A stretch of 64,000 bases of DNA from Neglectibacter timonensis (GTDB taxonomy: Bacteria; Bacillota; Clostridia; Oscillospirales; Acutalibacteraceae): contig NZ_LT160638.1 of the NCBI RefSeq assembly GCF_900048895.1, forward strand, positions 186,001 through 250,000, written 5' to 3'. The position numbers and the translations under genes are program-made. Position 1 is the first letter of the stretch; each line of letters begins with the position of its first letter. Shown here in pieces: positions 19,210 to 28,457 of this stretch. A model generated the notes under the pieces. It ran no database searches. It saw nothing but the letters and a program-made list of their open reading frames with translations, and was not told the origin of the DNA.

Positions 19210-19896
19210 ATGAATAAAGTTGTTATGATAGCGGGAGCCGGGGATGCCGTAGGCATCCGCCTGGTGAAGGATTTTTTGAAAAAGGAATATACCGTCGCCG
19301 CAGCCCTTTTGGAGGGGCAGGACGCACAGCTCCCCGAAGAGGTATATTCCGTGGTGATTAACCCCCTCTGCCAGCAGTCGGCCACAGACGCCGCCAAGGC
19401 AGTGGAAGATAAGTTTGGGGCAGTGGATCTCCTGGTGGTCAATATGGACAACTGCACCGAACGGGACGAGAAGACCATTCTGGATGAGCCGGATTACGAC
19501 GCCATGAAGCTTGCCTATGAATACAATTCTTTGGGGCCCCTGCGCACCATTGAAGCTTTTTTGCCCCTGTTGGAAAAAGGCGGCGGGAAGCGGATCTGCG
19601 CTGTCACCTCTGTGGACAGCAGCAACAATATGACAAGGGATATGAGGGATTTCCCCGGCCATGTTTCCAAGGCCCCCTTGAATATGGCCATGAATCAGCT
19701 GTTCAACGGCCTTCGTCCGGAAGGCTATACCTTTAGAATGTATGGTAAGGATCCCACAGCAGGGCCCGATAAGGCGGGAGAATTTGCAGTGGAATACTTT
19801 ACCCGAAATCGCAGCAACGAGCCGGAATCCTATAAGCATTCGGATGAAAACCGGCTGGTTCTGCGAGACTGGATGGGAATTGAAATTCCCTGGTAA
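19210..19896 (+). CDS. SDR-like protein without catalytic tyrosine
   Basis: A 228-residue protein of the short-chain dehydrogenase fold. A glycine motif AGAGDAVG (residues 8-15) is kept, but the position of the catalytic Tyr is Gly150 (GHVSK, aligned with YCMSK of the preceding gene), while Lys154 and the Ser region (TSVDSS) remain. The NAAG motif is degenerate (VNMDN). The alignment with its neighbour is supported by the shared SK-x-x-LNMA stretch after the site. It is probably a catalytically inactive partner or a diverged binding protein. AAAGGAG precedes the ATG by about 9 bases. Its length is about 20 residues shorter than the upstream SDR. Confidence 0.75.
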   Translation: MNKVVMIAGAGDAVGIRLVKDFLKKEYTVAAALLEGQDAQLPEEVYSVVINPLCQQSATDAAKAVEDKFGAVDLLVVNMDNCTERDEKTILDEPDYDAMKLAYEYNSLGPLRTIEAFLPLLEKGGGKRICAVTSVDSSNNMTRDMRDFPGHVSKAPLNMAMNQLFNGLRPEGYTFRMYGKDPTAGPDKAGEFAVEYFTRNRSNEPESYKHSDENRLVLRDWMGIEIPW

Positions 19897-19972
19897 ATCA
19901 TTTTTTCGTGATACTAACCAGTGATGGCTTGCCGCATGCTGTACCGCAGCGGCAGAAAGGATGGACAGGCTT

Positions 19973-20629
19973 ATGAAAATCTTGCTTCTCTGCGATGATC
20001 TTTGGCACCCGGGAGAAACAGTCCGTTTCGGACTCAAGTTCCTGGAGGAACAAGGACATACAATCGATACCGTGATGGATGCAAAAGATATTGTTACCCC
20101 TGAGCTTTTGAGGGAATATGACGCCGTAATAATCGCCAAGGGAAATTCCCTGAACGGGGCGAACGCCAAGGCTCCCTGGTTTGAGGATGGGATTACCTGG
20201 GTGGACCCCAACGGATACAAAAACTATGTGGAAGAGGGCGGCGCCGTTTTGGTCATGCACGCGGGAACCACTGCGCACAACTGTCCCGCCATGTCGGACT
20301 TCCTGGGCGTTCGGTTTATCACGCATCCGCCCCAGTGTCCAGTGGACTTTCAGGTGAAAAATCCGGAGCATCCCATCATGCAGGGCATTGCGGATTTCAC
20401 TTTTCCACAGGATGAGCACTATCAGTTGGAGGTTCTGTCGGATGAACTGGAGCTCTTCGCGGAAACGGCCTCCGCCGCGGGAACCTACCCCGCCGGTCTG
20501 ACCCGCACCTATGGAGAGGGCCGTCTCTGCATCCTGACGCCCGGCCACAATGCCTTTGCCATCAACTTCCCGGAATATCAGAAGGTGATTGTCAACGCTT
20601 TGCGCTGGGTTACAAAAGAGATCGGCTGA
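19973..20629 (+). CDS. ThuA-like domain protein
   Basis: A 218-residue single-domain protein of the ThuA family (class I glutamine-amidotransferase-like fold, linked to trehalose and other disaccharide use in several bacteria). It opens with MKILLLCDDLWHPGE, and the later FITHPPQC and DEHYQL segments are shared with a paralog at 48013-48666. I prefer ATG 19973; the upstream in-frame ATG at 19961 touches the AAGG of the ribosome binding site. The biochemical function of the family is not settled; in keto-sugar pathways it is found with Gfo/Idh/MocA enzymes. It lies in the same direction as the two SDR genes, about 75 bases after them. Confidence 0.78.
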   Translation: MKILLLCDDLWHPGETVRFGLKFLEEQGHTIDTVMDAKDIVTPELLREYDAVIIAKGNSLNGANAKAPWFEDGITWVDPNGYKNYVEEGGAVLVMHAGTTAHNCPAMSDFLGVRFITHPPQCPVDFQVKNPEHPIMQGIADFTFPQDEHYQLEVLSDELELFAETASAAGTYPAGLTRTYGEGRLCILTPGHNAFAINFPEYQKVIVNALRWVTKEIG

Positions 20630-20710
20630 AGTCCCCTTGGAGAGACAGAATCGTCTGAAGTGTCTCCATTACTGGACTGAGAAAAGTTGACGGAACTCCC
20701 CCTTGGATTC

Positions 20711-20757
20711 AAAAGCACTCCCCGGCGTCCCTTTTGGACTGCCGGGGAGTGCTTTTG
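20711..20757 (+). terminator. Terminator after the ThuA-like gene
   Basis: Perfect 15-base arms at 20711-20725 and 20742-20756 (AAAAGCACTCCCCGG and complement) around a 16-base loop, ending in TTTT. It splits locus B into two transcription units. Confidence 0.75.
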
Positions 20758-21045
20758 CCGTTGGTTCTGAAACCATAGGAGGGTGTAGGATTTTTTGAAG
20801 CAAAATCACGAATTTATGATAGAACGCCTGCGGAATCAATGGTATAATAACCTCAGAAAGCCTGTAACGCGTGGGGCTGGCCGAAAAACCGCAGAGACCA
20901 AGAGGCGCGACATGCCCACCGCAGGTGTGTTTCCTGTACAAAAGTTTGAGGGTCTGTGACCGCAGGGCCCGCCAGAAGGATGAAAAGGGGCTTTTTGCGG
21001 TAAAAGCCACCGTTCCGCGCAGGCGGAAGGAAAGGGAGGAGTAAC
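20758..21045. other. Non-coding leader of the isomerase-GH3-HAD unit
   Basis: About 290 bases with no gene. A TATAAT at 20843-20848 is a plausible -10 element, but no good -35 hexamer lies 17 bases upstream. It is followed by about 195 bases of leader that I could not fold into a known riboswitch by eye. Confidence 0.35.
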
Positions 21046-21837
21046 ATGCAGTTAGGAGTACAGCTTTATGGAGCAATGGATTTGTTCCGGAAGGATCCCC
21101 AGGGGTTTCTATCCAAACTGGCCCATGCCGGATATACGGACATCGAGCCCTGTGTGGCCTTCGGGGATTCTGTGGAGTCGCTCGCTCAAAAATGGGGAAA
21201 GCCCATCTGGCTGCCCGGAGAGGTGGCGGGGTTCCGGACAATGGCAGAACGGGAAGGACTTTCCATTCACTCCTGCCATTCCTTTGACAATCCTTTGGAG
21301 CATGCGGAGGAGCTGGTTTCGCTGGCAGAGGAAAACGGGATAAAGGCATTCGTGGTCAACTGTCCTTCTGAGGAAGCGGTTTTTGACGGCACGGTGGAAA
21401 ACTGTGTGGCGGCGGCGGAAGCCCTGGCCCCTCACGGGATTGAACTTTGGATGCACAACCACTATCGGGAAATACTGGCCAGGCATGGGGACACCACCTT
21501 CTACGAGGCGGTTCTGGCTGCCTGCGGCGGAAAGGTGGGGGCCCAGCTGGATGTGGGCTGGGCGCTTTATGCAGGGGAGGATCCGGCTGCGATGATGGAT
21601 CGTTTGGCCTTTTGCCTGCGGGCCGTTCATTACAAAGATACCAACGGGGATTACAGGGAAACCCCTGTTGAAAACCACCCCATAGCCTTGGGGAAGGGCT
21701 CACTGGATGCGCGGCCCATCATGGAGCGCGTGAAGGCCGCAGGCGTATCTGCGCTGGTGGATCAGGACTCCAGCCCCGGGGATTTACTGGAAGATCTGCT
21801 GGAGGCCGCCCGGTATTTGGCAGCGCTGGAAGGTTGA
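21046..21837 (+). CDS. Sugar phosphate isomerase/epimerase (TIM barrel)
   Basis: A 263-residue xylose-isomerase-like TIM-barrel protein. It opens with LGVQLYGAMDLF, and the metal-binding residues typical of this fold are visible in MHNHYRE, QLDVGWAL, VHYKDTNG and LVDQDSS. GGGAGGAG lies 6 bases before the ATG. The stop codon is followed after about 140 bases by the GH3 gene on the same strand, so the two probably act in turn: release of monosaccharides from an imported glycoside, then isomerisation. It is only distantly related to the isomerase at 5834-6667. The reaction is not predictable beyond the family. Confidence 0.82.
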   Translation: MQLGVQLYGAMDLFRKDPQGFLSKLAHAGYTDIEPCVAFGDSVESLAQKWGKPIWLPGEVAGFRTMAEREGLSIHSCHSFDNPLEHAEELVSLAEENGIKAFVVNCPSEEAVFDGTVENCVAAAEALAPHGIELWMHNHYREILARHGDTTFYEAVLAACGGKVGAQLDVGWALYAGEDPAAMMDRLAFCLRAVHYKDTNGDYRETPVENHPIALGKGSLDARPIMERVKAAGVSALVDQDSSPGDLLEDLLEAARYLAALEG

Positions 21838-21977
21838 GAGGGGATTGCGGGGAAGCGTGGCGAGCCGGGATTCCTTTCAAGAGGCTGCGGCTGTACGGTG
21901 TTCGAAAGCAGAATCGGGATTGTGGACTTGCCGTTCAGGGCAAGTCCGGCCGGGTGAAACAAGACAAGGAGGACGCT

Positions 21978-24419
21978 ATGGACGTGAGGAAGATCGCAAG
22001 GGAAATTGTGGAGGGATCGGTCGTTCTTCTGAAGAATGAAGAAGAGCTGCTGCCTTTTGCGCCTGGCACTAAGGCTGCGTTCTTTGGCAGGGCACAGCTG
22101 GAGACCATCCTGTCCGGAAACGGCTCCGGCGCGGCGAAAGCAGGGCATACAGCCAATATTCTGGAAGAGTGCGAGCGGCGGGAAATCTGTCCGGTCCCCG
22201 CTTTGAAGGCATACTATGAGGAACAGGTCGGAAAGAGCGCGCAGGAAAAGCAGGGGGATTTCGATTTCTCACAGCTGAAGGAAGCGGTAAACAGCGGCCT
22301 GATGTATGAGATTTTCGGGAAGTATCATCCCCCTGCTGCGGAGTTTTCCGTGCCGGAGGAGTTGATTCGTCAAAGTGCGGGGGAAACGGACACAGCCGTG
22401 CTGGTTATCGGCAGACAGTCCGGCGGAGAGGAATGCGACCGGCATCTGGAGGACGACTACTATTTGACGCCTTCCGAAAAAGCTCTGGCCGCTCAGGTGT
22501 GCGGCGCGTTTCCCAGGGTAGCGGTCATTCTCAATATCAACGGTCTGATAGATTTGAGCTGGCTGGAGGAGTACCCCGGCATTCAGAGCGCAGTGTTCCT
22601 GGGCGTCCCCGGAGAGGAGGGCCCCGCGGCGCTGGCCAATATCCTGTGCGGGGCGGTATCGCCTTCCGGAAAGCTGCCCGTTACCATTGCGCGGCACTAT
22701 GAGGAGTACCCTGCAGCCCTGGATTTTTCCTGGGATAAGGAGCATCCTGAAAAGATTCTGACCTATGAGGAGTATGGCCTGGACGCTGCCGCGAACGGCA
22801 GCAAGGGATTTGCAAAAAGCCCGGTTACCGTCTACAGGGAGGACATCTATCTGGGTTACCGGTACTTTGACACTTTTGGAAAGAAGCCCCTGTTCCCCTT
22901 TGGATTCGGCTTGTCCTATACCCGGTTTTCTGCAGCAGACGTCGAAGTGAAAAAAACAGAAAACGGCCTTTCCGTGACGGCTGTGGTAAAAAATGAAGGA
23001 AGATGCTCAGGGAAAGAGGTATTGCAGCTTTATACTTCCGCTTTCGGAACGGAGACAAAGCATCCTTATCAGGAATTAAAAGGCATTGCGAAGACCCGGG
23101 AGCTGGCCTGCGGAGAAAGCGAGACTCTTTCCCTGACACTGCCCTGGGAGGAGCTTGCGTGCTATCGGGAAAAGACGGCTTCCTGGAGCATTGAAAGCGG
23201 CGGCTATCTGCTGCGTCTGGGAAATTCCTCTGCTCACACTGAGATTGTGGCCTGTGTCCGGGTGGGGGAGGACATCCCTGTCTTCCAAACGGAAAACTGC
23301 CTGGGGATCAGGGACTGCAACAGGGGCAGGATAGAGTTTCTTGCCCCGCCGGAGGCTTCCGCCGTGCCGGAGCTTCCCCAAGCTGTCCCTGTGCTGGAGC
23401 TCACTGCCTCTGAGGTGAGGCCACAGACGCCGGCTGCACCTATGCCGCTGGAAGCGGATTGGGAAAGCTTTTCTCCGGAAGAGCTGGCGTCTCTCTGTGT
23501 GGGTTACGGTCCTGGCACGCCCTTTGCGGCATTGCGGGAGACTCCGGATCCCAATACCATCTTTAACCAACAGGGAGAGCCGGTCACCTCTAACAGCCAT
23601 CCAGCCGGATTTAACGGCTATGTTTCCCCGGCGATTGAGAAAAAGGGAATCTATTCTATTTTCTACAAGGACGGCCCTGCCGGGGTGGGAGAGACTGCCT
23701 GGCCCTCCGAAATGCTGCTGGCCAGTTCCTTTGACCTGGAATTGTGCGCAAGGTTTGGAGACGCTGTAGGCGCTGAGTGCGAAAAGAATCGGGTGGACGT
23801 TTGGCTGGCGCCTGCGGTGAACCTTCACCGTCATCCGCTGGGAGGAAGGAATTTTGAATATCTTTCGGAGGACCCCTATCTCACGGGAGCTTGTGCCTGC
23901 GCGATTGCCCGCGGGGTGCAGAAGAATCATCCGGTGCTGGTGTGCGCCAAGCATTTTGCCGTCAATGAGCAGGAGACTTACCGCAGGGGAAGCGCTAGGC
24001 ATCACTATGACGCTGTAGATTCCATTCTCACCGAACGTGCTGCCAGAGAGCTGTATCTGAAACCTTTTGAGATGCTGGTAAAAAGGGCGGACCTTCACTG
24101 CATGATGACCTCTTTCAATAAGCTCAACGGGGTTTTTGCAGGAGGCAGCAAAGAGCTCTGCACATGCATCCTCCGTCAGGAATGGGGTTTTGACGGACTT
24201 GTGGTCACCGATTGGGGAGACATGGATATCGTGGTGGATGGAGCCGACGCTGTGGCTGCAGGAAATGATGTGGTGATGCCGGGCGGTCCGCCCGTAATCG
24301 TCCAAATTTTAAAGGGGTATGAGGAGGGCAGAGTGACTCGTGAGGAGCTCCAGCAGGCGGTTTCCCACCTGCTGAGCCTCCTGAAGCGATTTGGCAGGTA
24401 CGGTGCGCAGCGGCTGTGA
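21978..24419 (+). CDS. Glycoside hydrolase family 3, domain-permuted beta-glycosidase
   Basis: An 813-residue intracellular enzyme (no signal peptide) that hydrolyses terminal beta-glycosides. The domain order is reversed compared with classical GH3: the alpha/beta C-type domain comes first (residues 1 to about 260, beginning with the usual SVVLLKNE segment), a fibronectin-III-like domain follows (about 290-430), and the TIM barrel comes last (about 510-813). The barrel shows GGRNFEYLSEDPYL, CAKHFAVNEQET and the nucleophile segment VVTDWGD with Asp745. Such permutation is known from Ruminococcus albus and Butyrivibrio GH3 enzymes. AAGGAGG lies 7 bases before ATG 21978; a longer frame from 21834 adds a tail unlike the family. 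It most likely cleaves oligosaccharides imported by locus B. Confidence 0.9.
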   Translation: MDVRKIAREIVEGSVVLLKNEEELLPFAPGTKAAFFGRAQLETILSGNGSGAAKAGHTANILEECERREICPVPALKAYYEEQVGKSAQEKQGDFDFSQLKEAVNSGLMYEIFGKYHPPAAEFSVPEELIRQSAGETDTAVLVIGRQSGGEECDRHLEDDYYLTPSEKALAAQVCGAFPRVAVILNINGLIDLSWLEEYPGIQSAVFLGVPGEEGPAALANILCGAVSPSGKLPVTIARHYEEYPAALDFSWDKEHPEKILTYEEYGLDAAANGSKGFAKSPVTVYREDIYLGYRYFDTFGKKPLFPFGFGLSYTRFSAADVEVKKTENGLSVTAVVKNEGRCSGKEVLQLYTSAFGTETKHPYQELKGIAKTRELACGESETLSLTLPWEELACYREKTASWSIESGGYLLRLGNSSAHTEIVACVRVGEDIPVFQTENCLGIRDCNRGRIEFLAPPEASAVPELPQAVPVLELTASEVRPQTPAAPMPLEADWESFSPEELASLCVGYGPGTPFAALRETPDPNTIFNQQGEPVTSNSHPAGFNGYVSPAIEKKGIYSIFYKDGPAGVGETAWPSEMLLASSFDLELCARFGDAVGAECEKNRVDVWLAPAVNLHRHPLGGRNFEYLSEDPYLTGACACAIARGVQKNHPVLVCAKHFAVNEQETYRRGSARHHYDAVDSILTERAARELYLKPFEMLVKRADLHCMMTSFNKLNGVFAGGSKELCTCILRQEWGFDGLVVTDWGDMDIVVDGADAVAAGNDVVMPGGPPVIVQILKGYEEGRVTREELQQAVSHLLSLLKRFGRYGAQRL

Positions 24420-24427
24420 GAAAAGCA

Positions 24428-24468
24428 AGGCAGGGCCTTTCCGTGCTTTTTCCGGAAAAGCCCTGCCC
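24428..24468 (+). terminator. Stem-loop after the GH3 gene
   Basis: Arms GGCAGGGCCTTTCCG and CGGAAAAGCCCTGCC pair with one mismatch. No T run follows, so it may stabilise the mRNA end or attenuate rather than terminate fully. Confidence 0.4.
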
Positions 24469-24578
24469 GATTCCATGGCGGGACAGAACCGGCGGCGCGG
24501 CCTGCGGGCTTGGGAACAGGGCAAACGGGCGCCATGGTATGGCGCTGTAAGTACGGGAGCAGACGAGGGAGGCGCGTC

Positions 24579-25400
24579 ATGAGAGAGGAAAAGGTTTTCT
24601 ATGTGTCGGATCTGGATGGGACTTTGCTGAACAGCGGCCAGGCTTTATCGGCGTTCACGGTGAATACGATCAATTCTCTGGTTGGACAGGGGATGCTTTT
24701 TTCCTATGCGACTGCGCGTTCCTATTGTACGGCAGGTAAGATAACCCAGGGAATATCGCCTCAAATTCCTGTTATCATTTATAATGGGGCTTTTGTTTTA
24801 AAGAATGGCACACAGGAAAAAATACTGTCCCACTATTTTGAGCCGAAGGATGTGCAGCGCATTTGGAGACTGCTGCAGGACCATCACATCGATCCCATCG
24901 TATACGCGCATATTGACGGAATAGAAAAATTTTCTTACTGTAAAGACCGTACGACTGCCGGCAGGGACGCTTTTTTGGAAAGCCGCAGGGGCGACATCCG
25001 TGAGAATCCGGTGGAAGAAAAGGAACTGTGCAGGGGCGAAGTGTTTTATTTCACTTGTATCGACACAGAAGAAAAATTGAAGCCGGTTTATCATCTGTGT
25101 AAAAAGGACTTTCCCTGCGTGTACCAGAGAGATATTTACAGCGGAGCGCAGTGGCTTGAAATTTTGCCCAGGCAGGCGACGAAGGCCGGCGCTGTCGTGG
25201 AGCTGAAAAAATTGCTGGGCTGTGATAAGGTGGTTTCCTTTGGGGATGGCAAAAATGACATTTCCATGTTCGATGTTTCAGACGAATGCTACGCCGTAGA
25301 AAACGCCGATCCGGAACTCAAACGCAGAGCTACGGCTGTCATTGAAAGCAACGACAACGATGGGGTGGCCAGATGGCTTCTGGAACATTGGCAAAAATAG
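24579..25400 (+). CDS. HAD superfamily hydrolase, Cof type
   Basis: A 273-residue cytoplasmic phosphatase of the Cof/IIB HAD group, usually acting on sugar phosphates or nucleotide-related phosphates. Motif I is VSDLDGTLL (nucleophile Asp at about residue 10), motif II includes TARS, and the C-terminal motif III/IV reads SFGDGKNDISMF. GAGGGAGG stands about 6 bases before ATG 24579. The longer frame starting at 24510 has no ribosome binding site. It ends locus B and converges with the minus-strand propeller gene. Removal of phosphate from a sugar intermediate is a reasonable but unproven role. Confidence 0.85.
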   Translation: MREEKVFYVSDLDGTLLNSGQALSAFTVNTINSLVGQGMLFSYATARSYCTAGKITQGISPQIPVIIYNGAFVLKNGTQEKILSHYFEPKDVQRIWRLLQDHHIDPIVYAHIDGIEKFSYCKDRTTAGRDAFLESRRGDIRENPVEEKELCRGEVFYFTCIDTEEKLKPVYHLCKKDFPCVYQRDIYSGAQWLEILPRQATKAGAVVELKKLLGCDKVVSFGDGKNDISMFDVSDECYAVENADPELKRRATAVIESNDNDGVARWLLEHWQK

Positions 25401-25484
25401 CCGGACTGTCTTTTTTCAGCCCCGTAAGAGAAATCCGCTGTGTTCCTTCCTATATCGCTGTTCCCCTTTCGGGATTCCAGGAAA

Positions 25485-25529
25485 AGGGAAGAGTTCCCCG
25501 CCGCCCATCCGGGCAGGGAGCTCTTCCTT
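25485..25529. terminator. Hairpin between convergent HAD and propeller genes
   Basis: A long imperfect inverted repeat (outer arms GGAAGAG and CTCTTCC, inner GCC/GGC pairs) with short T-rich tails on both strands, located between two convergent genes. It is probably bidirectional. Confidence 0.5.
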
Positions 25530-25549
25530 TATCGTTGTAGGAGCTGCGT

Positions 25550-26758
25550 TCAGCGGCAGTCGTCCGTCCGCACGGTCAGCCGGAACTTGCGTACCTGGGG
25601 AAGGTAATAGGGCATGTTGGTTTCCCAGTTTCCAGAGTGCAGCAGGTAGCCTTCCAGCGTCTCGTTATCAAACCACTTCAAGGGGATTCGGGGCGTGTAG
25701 GGGCAGGCATCCCGTTTATACCAGGTCCAGTCATACTGCACCAGAAAGAAAGGCCCCCAGGGCTTGTCGGATTCCAGAATGGTCAGCTCGCTGCCGGTGG
25801 GTGTGCGGAAATTGGTATGTAAGCCCCAGGTGAGCAGCAGGTATTTTTTCAGAGAGGGCAGATATACCATCTCCGGCAGGCCGATATGTCCCGGAATCTC
25901 CAGTATGGGGGTGGCCTCCGCCAGCTCTTTCTTCCAAATGGGGTCGCCATTTTCATCGAGCTGAGCAAACTCCCAGGCTCCCCTGTCCATGATCCGGTCT
26001 TTGGGCGTCCGGCCCAGCAGCAGCTGCCTGCCGTTATCCCATTGGTCTCCCGAGACGGCGTACACATAGTCGTCTACAGCCTCTTCATTGTTCTTCCCGT
26101 ACTGTAGGAAAGAAAGTCCTCCGAAAGCTGTGCCGGGGAACATGGGTTCCCAGCCCTGATAGCCGGTGCGCTCTGCCTCAGGAAGAGTCCAGCTCTGAGC
26201 GGCGCCAGTGGTCCTGTCAAAATATTTTTCCTGGAATTCTCCCAGCAAAGTGTTGAGCTCCGGTGTCCAGGTTTTGCCGTGGTCTTCCGAGCAGATAATG
26301 GTAGCGTCGCCGCCCCATTGGCAGCCGGGAAGTGCAGGCTCCTTCCATCCCAGAAGGTTCTGAACCGCGTAGTAGAGCTTTCCGTCCACGCAGATCATAC
26401 CGCAGGGCTTGGGACCGCCACCTCCGGGTCCTACATAGCCGGGCATGTCGTGGACCCGGTGTACCTGAAATGCCTCGGGTTCACCGGTGATGACCTCTAC
26501 TACCTGGCCGGACATTCCCTTGTAGGTTTCAGGGCTTTCACTCCAGCCGCCCCGGGAGGGGTCCGACACATAGTTGTTTCCATCTAATACCATCCAGTTG
26601 GGGTCGCCGGTGCCGATATAGATTTTATCGTCATCCGCCCAGGCCATGGGGTGGGTATCGCCCTTCACATTGGGGCTGGCCACCGGGATGCGGTCGCCGA
26701 TCCAATCAAAAAACAGGCTTTTGCTTCTGGGAATCTCGATTGGGTGGTTGTATTTCAT
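25550..26758 (-). CDS. Asp-box (DUF4185-like) beta-propeller protein
   Basis: A 402-residue protein without signal peptide or membrane segment. An Asp-box turn, SEDHGKTW, is visible at residues 157-164, the hallmark of sialidase/BNR-type propeller blades, and the sequence is rich in Trp, Gly and Pro. Regions such as WADDDKIYIGTGDPNW near the start and LTWGLHTNFRTPTGSEL near the end resemble DUF4185 and GH43/sialidase-like five- or six-bladed propellers. The ATG follows the binding-protein stop after 10 bases, so it is the last gene of the locus C operon. I take it as a putative carbohydrate-active or carbohydrate-binding enzyme; substrate and activity are unknown. Confidence 0.6.
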   Translation of the reverse strand: MKYNHPIEIPRSKSLFFDWIGDRIPVASPNVKGDTHPMAWADDDKIYIGTGDPNWMVLDGNNYVSDPSRGGWSESPETYKGMSGQVVEVITGEPEAFQVHRVHDMPGYVGPGGGGPKPCGMICVDGKLYYAVQNLLGWKEPALPGCQWGGDATIICSEDHGKTWTPELNTLLGEFQEKYFDRTTGAAQSWTLPEAERTGYQGWEPMFPGTAFGGLSFLQYGKNNEEAVDDYVYAVSGDQWDNGRQLLLGRTPKDRIMDRGAWEFAQLDENGDPIWKKELAEATPILEIPGHIGLPEMVYLPSLKKYLLLTWGLHTNFRTPTGSELTILESDKPWGPFFLVQYDWTWYKRDACPYTPRIPLKWFDNETLEGYLLHSGNWETNMPYYLPQVRKFRLTVRTDDCR

Positions 26759-26768
26759 AGTCAGTTCC

Positions 26769-28433
26769 TCACTTTCCGTTTTCTTTCAGCCACTGGCCTG
26801 CTTCCTCATACATTTCGTCCAGGCCGTTGGCGTGCATCTGTTCTACATACTCGTCCCAAATGGCGTCGAAATTTTCCGCCGGTTCCAAAATTAGGCGGCT
26901 TTGATATTCATTGCTAATGGAACTCAGTTTGCCGCTGTAAGTAGAAGCGGTTTCCAGCTTTGCGTCTATCAGCTCGTGGGCCATCACCTCACAAATCATC
27001 TTGCGCTGTTCGTAGAAGGGGTTGTCGGCCTTGTCTTCTTCGGATACAAAGGTGACGCAGTTCTGCATGGCGGAGAGCAGGTCGCCCGGATAGGCTTCAA
27101 AATCGATGGTGCCGTTAATGGTAGAGGTCAGCCCCCACCAAAGGGGATGGCCCGTAGGCCCTTCGCCGTCCTTGGGATCCCAATCCTTATCCTGCTCTTC
27201 CTGGCTGATGCCGTAGAACACCCCGTCCTCATAGCGGTCGTAGTGGATTCCCTCGATGCCTGTGCACATGAGCTTGCGGCCTTCGCCGGTATTCAGGTAT
27301 TCCAAAAGATCCAATACCCGTTCGGGGTTCCGGCAGGTCTTGGGCAGTACGTTTACCAGCCAGGACCAGCCGGCATCGTTGACGGTGGCGCCGTTGGTAT
27401 AACGGGGATCGTGGGGGGCTGGGAATAAAAGCTCCACCTCGGCCTCCGGACAGTTTGCTTTTACCTCAGCCAAAGACTTGGCCCACATGGGGGAGAAGCC
27501 GATTCCACTGTGGCCTGCGGTAAAATCGTTGAGGCAATAGTCCCTGTCCCGAATGGTGAAAACATCCTGGTTGATCAGCCCCTCGTCGTAAAGACGCTTT
27601 ACAAAGCGGAGGGAAGCCTTTTGCCCTTCCGAGGTGCCTGTATACTGCAGGGAGCCGTCTTCATTCTCCGTCCAGGTCACAGGGGGAGAACTGAGGCGCA
27701 TCATCAGGCCCCAGGAGTCAAAGATCTGAGCCACAATCATGGCATAGGTGTCGTCCTGGCCGTTTCCGTCGGGATCCTCCTCTTTAAAGGCCCGGAATAC
27801 CTCATAGAGTTCGTCAAGGTTTGTGGGAACGTCCAGGCCCACCTTGTCCAGCCAGTCCTTCCGGATTCCGGCTACCCAGCCGCCGCCTGGCTGGTTCAGG
27901 CAGGGGATGCCGTAGCTCTTGCCGTCCACCAGGAATTTCTGATAGACGTCGTCATAGGCGATCATGGATTCAATGGGATAGCGTTCCATGTCCTTCAGGT
28001 AATCATCCAGCGGAAGAATCGTGCCGTTGCGGGCGTGGCCGATATAATCCACCGCGCCGTCGTCCATGGAGATTACATCGATGACCTCGCCGGAAGCCAG
28101 CATGGTATTTACCTTGGTAGCCTGCTGGTCCCAGGGGGCGGTAACAAACTCCAGCTTGGTGTTGGTGCGCTTCTGGAGCTCTAACAGCACCCTGTCCTTG
28201 GTGGGATCCTGGGTGACAGCCACCCGGAAGAACCGGATTTCCGTGGGCTCCTCCGCAGCGGCGTCTCCCGTACTGGGTTCACCGGCTTCACTGGAATTCC
28301 CAGAGGCGGGACCTGTACTCTGGGGATTCGCTTCCGAGGAATTTGACGCCGCCGTACAGCCGGATAACGCCAAGAGAAGCGTTAAGACCAGCGCGCCGGG
28401 TACTTGAGACCATTTTCTTTTGCTTTCCATCAT
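26769..28433 (-). CDS. Extracellular sugar-binding lipoprotein (locus C)
   Basis: A 554-residue solute-binding lipoprotein. After a basic start and hydrophobic core, the lipobox ALSGC gives a lipid-modified Cys26; an Asn/Ser/Glu/Pro-rich linker runs to about residue 65. AGGAGG is 5-7 bases before the tandem ATG-ATG, so either Met may be used. It delivers substrate to the two permeases encoded just upstream on the minus strand and is itself followed by the propeller gene. The protein is only distantly similar to the binding proteins of loci A and B. Confidence 0.86.
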   Translation of the reverse strand: MMESKRKWSQVPGALVLTLLLALSGCTAASNSSEANPQSTGPASGNSSEAGEPSTGDAAAEEPTEIRFFRVAVTQDPTKDRVLLELQKRTNTKLEFVTAPWDQQATKVNTMLASGEVIDVISMDDGAVDYIGHARNGTILPLDDYLKDMERYPIESMIAYDDVYQKFLVDGKSYGIPCLNQPGGGWVAGIRKDWLDKVGLDVPTNLDELYEVFRAFKEEDPDGNGQDDTYAMIVAQIFDSWGLMMRLSSPPVTWTENEDGSLQYTGTSEGQKASLRFVKRLYDEGLINQDVFTIRDRDYCLNDFTAGHSGIGFSPMWAKSLAEVKANCPEAEVELLFPAPHDPRYTNGATVNDAGWSWLVNVLPKTCRNPERVLDLLEYLNTGEGRKLMCTGIEGIHYDRYEDGVFYGISQEEQDKDWDPKDGEGPTGHPLWWGLTSTINGTIDFEAYPGDLLSAMQNCVTFVSEEDKADNPFYEQRKMICEVMAHELIDAKLETASTYSGKLSSISNEYQSRLILEPAENFDAIWDEYVEQMHANGLDEMYEEAGQWLKENGK

Positions 28434-28457
28434 GTTGCCTCCTTATTCTATTGAAAT

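Noticed and set aside
20758-21045. Possible riboswitch in the isomerase leader
   Set aside because: No known aptamer consensus was recognisable by eye.
21834-21977. N-terminal extension of the GH3 gene
   Set aside because: The extension does not resemble GH3 and the AAGGAGG site fits ATG 21978.
23076-24305. A 409-codon minus-strand frame
   Set aside because: It is antisense to the catalytic domain of the GH3 gene.
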